Positions 60,293-64,000 of a stretch of DNA of 64,000 bases are shown in pieces. The stretch spans positions 62,001 to 126,000 of the forward strand of contig NZ_QPIW01000012.1 of NCBI RefSeq assembly GCF_003339505.1, given 5' to 3'. Below the pieces are notes generated by a model. It made no database searches, had not been told where the DNA came from, and saw only the letters and a list, made by a program, of their open reading frames with translations. Position 1 is the stretch's first letter, and every line of letters begins with the position of its first letter. The translations under genes and the position numbers were made by a program. Origin of the DNA: Runella aurantiaca. Lineage in GTDB: Bacteria; Bacteroidota; Bacteroidia; Cytophagales; Spirosomataceae.

Positions 60293-63200
60293 TCAGTAAT
60301 TGATTCTGACCGAAAAAACGACCGATTTAGAGCCTGGGTTGTTGAAATAATCTTGACCACGACCGTTGCCAGTACCATTGAGCGACGTTTCGGGATCAAT
60401 ACCTACTACATCCGTCCAAAGCAATAAATTACGCCCCGTAGCCGACACGCTAATCGAACCCAATTTGAGTTTTTCTTTCAACCAAGGGCTGCGCCAGTTG
60501 TAGGCAAGGGTAGCCTCTCGGAGTCGGGTCCAACTGCCATCTACCATGAATTGTTCCTGTAAAGCACTGAATCCCTGCCCCAAAGTGGTGTACCAAGCTT
60601 GATCCAGCAATACAGGCCCTGCGCCGAAATCCTGAATATTGCCGCGTACGGCACTACCCGCTTCAAACATTTTTCCGTCGTAGTTTTTGAGGCCGCCGGC
60701 GGGAATCGTCACTTCATTTCCTACGTCGGCGTGTGTACCGAAATTATAGAGTACAGATTGGGTATTGGGCGCGAATGTTGAGCCTTGGAAGGTTTCAAAA
60801 AGCACATTGAGAGAGAAGTTTTTGTAATTGACATTGGTTCCGAAACCTGCGCGGTATTTGGGGTTAGGATCACCAATCACGCCGTAGGTAGGTGCCAATT
60901 GCGGAAAGCCGTTGGCGTTCAAATCTAATGACCCGTCGGCCTTACGGAGATACGTACCGCCATAAAGCGCTGATAATGAATAGCCAACTTTAGCTACTGA
61001 GCTAGTAAGCGTGCTAAATCCTCCCAAAACAATCTGGTCGGTTCCCGCCAAATCTTCCACCCGGTTTATGTTCTGGCTGATGTTTCCAATGAGTTGAATA
61101 TCAAGCGCTCCTTGGCGAAATACCTCGGCCGACACTTCGCCTTCCCAGCCTTTGTTAGACATGGTTCCAGCATTGGTGTAACGACTCGTAAAACCCGTAC
61201 TCGGCGCGGCGGCCACTTCCAGCAGCAGGTCTTTGATGGTATTGCGGTAATACGTAAATCCCAACGAAAGACGGTCTCTAAAAAAGCGCATATCGCTTCC
61301 GATTTCCCACTCCGTTTTACGTTCGGGGCGCAAAAAAGCATCTCCCTGTTGTGACGACTGCACAAAAGCACCGTTGCCATACGCCACTCCGCTGGCAGTA
61401 CCACCCCAGCCCCCAGAAAACTCCGCCGTCACAAAATCGGTCGTACTTCTGTACGGTTGCGGCTGCACTCCCACGACGCCGTAAGACCCGCGAAGTTTGC
61501 CAAAACTCAACCAACCGATTTCTCGCAGCGGATCTAGTTTGGTAAACTGCCACGCCACATCTACCGAAGGATACAGAAAGGTTCGGTCGGTTTTTTCACC
61601 AAACGGTGAGCCCGACTCCGCTGCCGCACCGAGGTTCAGATAAACTTGATCGTAAAATCCAAAATTGGCAGTGCTGTAAAGTCGTGTGGTACGAATCCGA
61701 CGCTCTTCGTCAAAAGGAGTGCGGTTGGCTGCCGTGGAGTTGCTGGCATCCATCGGGCCATTCGGAATCAAAAAGTTAACCATTGAATAGCCCAGATTTA
61801 GAAAATCACGATTGTTGACGTTCCAGCCCAAAATATACGTCCCCGAAATATTGGGCGTAATGTCTTTCACGGCGCGGGCTATCACGTCAAAGTTAAGCTC
61901 GGTTTCTTTAAACATCTCTTCGGTATAACTTCCCGTGAATGCACTCCCTGCCGAGCCTACTGGATAATAACTTTTGCGCGTATCGGTATAGGAATCTACC
62001 CCTCCGCGTGCTTTCAACTCAAACCATTTCTGCGGCTTGAAACTGATTTCGGTGGCGGTGATAAAACGGTCGACGAGCGTAGGGTTTTGCAACTCATTGA
62101 TCACCCACAACGGCGAATCATAAATAGGATTATCGTTGCCCAAATAGCGGCGATAAGACCGCTGACGCAAAATCGGGGCGGCCGTTGGGGAAGAATAGTA
62201 ATAGCCTTTGTAATCTGTATCGTCAAAATCAGGCGGCGTGCGCACCATCCCCAAGTAAAGTCCATTGACGTTTGACCCTGTCTGGATTCGATTCGATTTA
62301 GATTTAACGTAAGAAGTCTTGGTAGAAAGCGAAAGCATATCCCCAAACTTACGGTCGGCATTGAGGCGGAAGGTAGTCCGGCGATAGTCGCTTTGCCCGC
62401 GAATAATTCCTTTTTGGTTCAGGTCACCCACGCTCAAATAATAGGTTCCCTGCTCATTGCCACCGCTGAGGCTTACGTTGTTATCCACAAAATACCCCGT
62501 CCTGAACACCTGATTGATTCGTTGGTCGTTGTAGGTTTCTTTGGAGTTTTTTTTCGTAATCGGATAATGCTTCGTGCCATCCAAAGCTTCAAAATACTGT
62601 CCCGTGGTGTTGAATTCATCGGCGGCACCCGAACGGTTTTCGATTTTATCCCCCCAAGAATTGGAGGCCGTAGGACTAAAAACCCCATTGACCCCCTGCC
62701 CATATTTATCTTGCATGGGGTGCAAAAGATTCACTTTATCAATGGAAACCGACGAGCTGAACGAAATATCAACTTTGTTGCTGTTGCGACCTTTTTTGGT
62801 CGTAATCACCATCACCCCATTGGCCGCACGCGAGCCCCACAGAGAGGCAGCGGCGGCTCCTTTCAGAATCTGCACATCCGCAATATCATTGGGATTCAGG
62901 TCATTAAGCCGCGACTGTTGGCGTACCCCACCAGCCGATTCACCGATGCTGCTATTGCTCATCGGAATCCCGTCAATAATCACCAAAGGTTGATTATCGC
63001 CAGTGATGGTGCTTTGCCCGCGTATTTGGATGTACGAACCTGCGCCCGGGTCGCCTGATGAGCGGGAGATTTGAACACCCGCGGCTCGACCCGCGAGACC
63101 GTTAATAACACCCGTTTCGCCCGTTCGGGCAATCGCCACGCCCGTTACTTTGGAGGAGGTCGCGCCCTGAATGTCTTTGTTTTGCTCAAAACCCAACGCA

Positions 63201-63520
63201 GTCACGGTCACTTCCATGAGCTGTTTGGTATCGGTTTTAAGCTTAATCAAAAAATTGCTTTGGTCGCCGATGGGCAATTCTTGGGTAGACATTCCAATGA
63301 AAGAAACCACCAGTATCCCTCCTCCAGAAGGCACACTGAGGGCAAAATTTCCCTCAGAATCAGAGTTGGCACCCGTGTTGGTGCCTTTGAGCAAAACGTT
63401 GACCCCGGGCAGTACGGAGCCATTTTCGGCATCGGTAATTTTACCGGTAATCTTGCGGGTTTGTCCGTAGGTAGATATACCAATAAAACCAAGCAAAAGA
63501 ATGAGTAGAGAACACTTCAT
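60293..63520 (-). CDS. SusC/RagA-family TonB-linked outer-membrane protein
   Basis: About 1075 residues. A signal peptide (LILLLGFIGISTYGQ) is followed by a carboxypeptidase-like beta-sandwich (ITGKITDAENGSVLPGVNVLLKGTNTG), a TonB-box/plug region (VTALGFEQNKDIQGATSSKV, GVQISRSSGDPGAGSYIQIRG, PLVIIDGIPM, LNDLNPNDIADVQILKGAAA) and a 22-strand beta barrel ending in aromatic residues (VFSVRINY). It imports oligomers across the outer membrane using energy from TonB. No anti-sigma or sigma factor gene is adjacent. ATGs at 63529 and 63520 are both possible; the second gives the shorter, typical signal peptide. Confidence 0.95.
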   Translation of the reverse strand: MKCSLLILLLGFIGISTYGQTRKITGKITDAENGSVLPGVNVLLKGTNTGANSDSEGNFALSVPSGGGILVVSFIGMSTQELPIGDQSNFLIKLKTDTKQLMEVTVTALGFEQNKDIQGATSSKVTGVAIARTGETGVINGLAGRAAGVQISRSSGDPGAGSYIQIRGQSTITGDNQPLVIIDGIPMSNSSIGESAGGVRQQSRLNDLNPNDIADVQILKGAAAASLWGSRAANGVMVITTKKGRNSNKVDISFSSSVSIDKVNLLHPMQDKYGQGVNGVFSPTASNSWGDKIENRSGAADEFNTTGQYFEALDGTKHYPITKKNSKETYNDQRINQVFRTGYFVDNNVSLSGGNEQGTYYLSVGDLNQKGIIRGQSDYRRTTFRLNADRKFGDMLSLSTKTSYVKSKSNRIQTGSNVNGLYLGMVRTPPDFDDTDYKGYYYSSPTAAPILRQRSYRRYLGNDNPIYDSPLWVINELQNPTLVDRFITATEISFKPQKWFELKARGGVDSYTDTRKSYYPVGSAGSAFTGSYTEEMFKETELNFDVIARAVKDITPNISGTYILGWNVNNRDFLNLGYSMVNFLIPNGPMDASNSTAANRTPFDEERRIRTTRLYSTANFGFYDQVYLNLGAAAESGSPFGEKTDRTFLYPSVDVAWQFTKLDPLREIGWLSFGKLRGSYGVVGVQPQPYRSTTDFVTAEFSGGWGGTASGVAYGNGAFVQSSQQGDAFLRPERKTEWEIGSDMRFFRDRLSLGFTYYRNTIKDLLLEVAAAPSTGFTSRYTNAGTMSNKGWEGEVSAEVFRQGALDIQLIGNISQNINRVEDLAGTDQIVLGGFSTLTSSVAKVGYSLSALYGGTYLRKADGSLDLNANGFPQLAPTYGVIGDPNPKYRAGFGTNVNYKNFSLNVLFETFQGSTFAPNTQSVLYNFGTHADVGNEVTIPAGGLKNYDGKMFEAGSAVRGNIQDFGAGPVLLDQAWYTTLGQGFSALQEQFMVDGSWTRLREATLAYNWRSPWLKEKLKLGSISVSATGRNLLLWTDVVGIDPETSLNGTGNGRGQDYFNNPGSKSVVFSVRINY

Positions 63521-63529
63521 AATGGGCAT

Positions 63530-63805
63530 TTAGTTTGTTGTTTAGGTTAATTGTCAACATAACTTACTGACCAAAAGCATTAACTCAAAATTTAATTCGG
63601 CTTTTATGAGAAAATTTAAAATAGTTGTTTAGATAATTAAAAAACTATACAGGTTGAATATTTACATTCTACAAAAAATATAATTTTATCGACAAAAAGT
63701 CATTATTTATCTACACATAGCCACTACTCAATATTCTAAAATAACATACGTATTTGTACTTAACTTTTAAAAGCCGCCCCATATTTCATTTTTTAAGTAT
63801 AAAAA
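63530..63805. other. AT-rich upstream region of susC
   Basis: About 275 very AT-rich nt precede susC and hold its promoter presumably. No TAnnTTTG element was found on the - strand by eye, and no gene is supported. Confidence 0.45.
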
Positions 63806-63838
63806 AAAGGGAGACTCGTAAGCCTCCCCCTTTTTTTT
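63806..63838 (-). terminator. Terminator of the right-edge gene
   Basis: A short stem (AAAGGGAG with CTCCCCCTTT) around ACTCGTAAGC has A/T runs on both sides, giving a U-tract on the - strand after the right-edge gene. Confidence 0.65.
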
Positions 63839-63853
63839 TCAACCGACACAGAC

Positions 63854-64000
63854 CTACGATGCAATGAACAACGTAGCAACGGCCAGTACTTGCTCTTTGG
63901 TCAATGGCTCGTCAAATGCTTCGGTGACGGCATTGGCCGAGAAGCCACCGAGCGTTTTGACGTCTACCCCGGCTTGGGTTGTATTTTCTTCACCATTATA
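63854..64000 (-). CDS. C-terminal end of an unidentified gene (partial)
   Basis: An open frame enters from the right edge and runs 48 codons to a TAG at 63856-63854. The tail includes VDVKTLGGFSANAVTEAFDE, PLTKEQVLAVATLFIAS. It is soluble-looking, with no signal, metal or membrane motif in view. No family is recognised. A terminator follows. It lies upstream of susC on the same strand but is separated by the terminator and about 330 nt. Confidence 0.6.
   Translation of the reverse strand, partial: YNGEENTTQAGVDVKTLGGFSANAVTEAFDEPLTKEQVLAVATLFIAS

Noticed and set aside
1-64000. CRISPR arrays, tRNA/rRNA genes, riboswitches, prophage
   Set aside because: No regularly spaced repeats, no tRNA T-loop-like conserved sequence in a cloverleaf context, no rRNA stretch and no phage structural gene were noticed by eye. 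A tRNAscan/Infernal run would be needed to exclude small RNAs.

Overview
The window looks like a chromosomal segment of a member of the Bacteroidota, most likely order Cytophagales (Runella-like; this placement is inference). The signs are a gliding-motility lipoprotein GldD, a SusC/SusD pair, a 7TM-DISM sensor kinase, a tricorn-type protease, lipobox lipoproteins and promoter -7 elements of the TAnnTTTG type. No rRNA, tRNA, CRISPR array, transposase or phage gene was seen.

Layout. Positions 1-6 kb are housekeeping: the end of an unknown gene, gldD, birA, rsfS, ftsH, a YciI protein, rpsU and a Ppx/GppA phosphatase. Positions 6-12 kb hold an exported amidohydrolase, a sugar-acid dehydratase of the IlvD/EDD family, an ABA4-like membrane protein, a cobalamin adenosyltransferase and ilvE. 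At 12 kb lies a toxin-antitoxin pair whose PIN toxin is frameshifted. Positions 12.8-26 kb carry a glycosyltransferase, a TPR sensor kinase and a peptide-scavenging block: a D-aminoacylase, an intact M14 carboxypeptidase, an M14 paralogue that has lost its metal and catalytic residues, and a tricorn protease. A second, shortened PIN toxin with its antitoxin follows, then a ceramidase-like enzyme and a lutABC lactate-oxidation operon. Positions 31-40 kb hold an FG-GAP protein, a degenerate receiver domain, an SGNH hydrolase, an SSAT-like acetyltransferase, a patatin, a polyprenyl synthase, a TMEM220-type protein and a membrane pyrophosphatase fused to an OmpA domain.

The most accessory stretch is 42.6-51.4 kb. 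A translationally coupled pair, an OLD/ABC-type ATPase and a small cysteine-rich PD-(D/E)xK-like protein, lies directly upstream of dnaE and is a candidate defence system. A broken extra copy of the first bases of dnaE sits between the pair and the real gene. Downstream of dnaE are visibly AT-rich genes (CorA, a lipoprotein, an HD-domain phosphohydrolase), then a ~100-nt imperfect palindrome resembling an integron attC site, then a rifampin ADP-ribosyltransferase (arr). The window closes with an exported six-hairpin glycosidase, two small genes, and a SusC-SusD-amidohydrolase operon.

Several short palindromic repeats sit between genes. Some double as transcription terminators, and one family shares the core GTAGGGGC(A/G)GG. 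Function calls rest on motifs read by eye; no database search was run.
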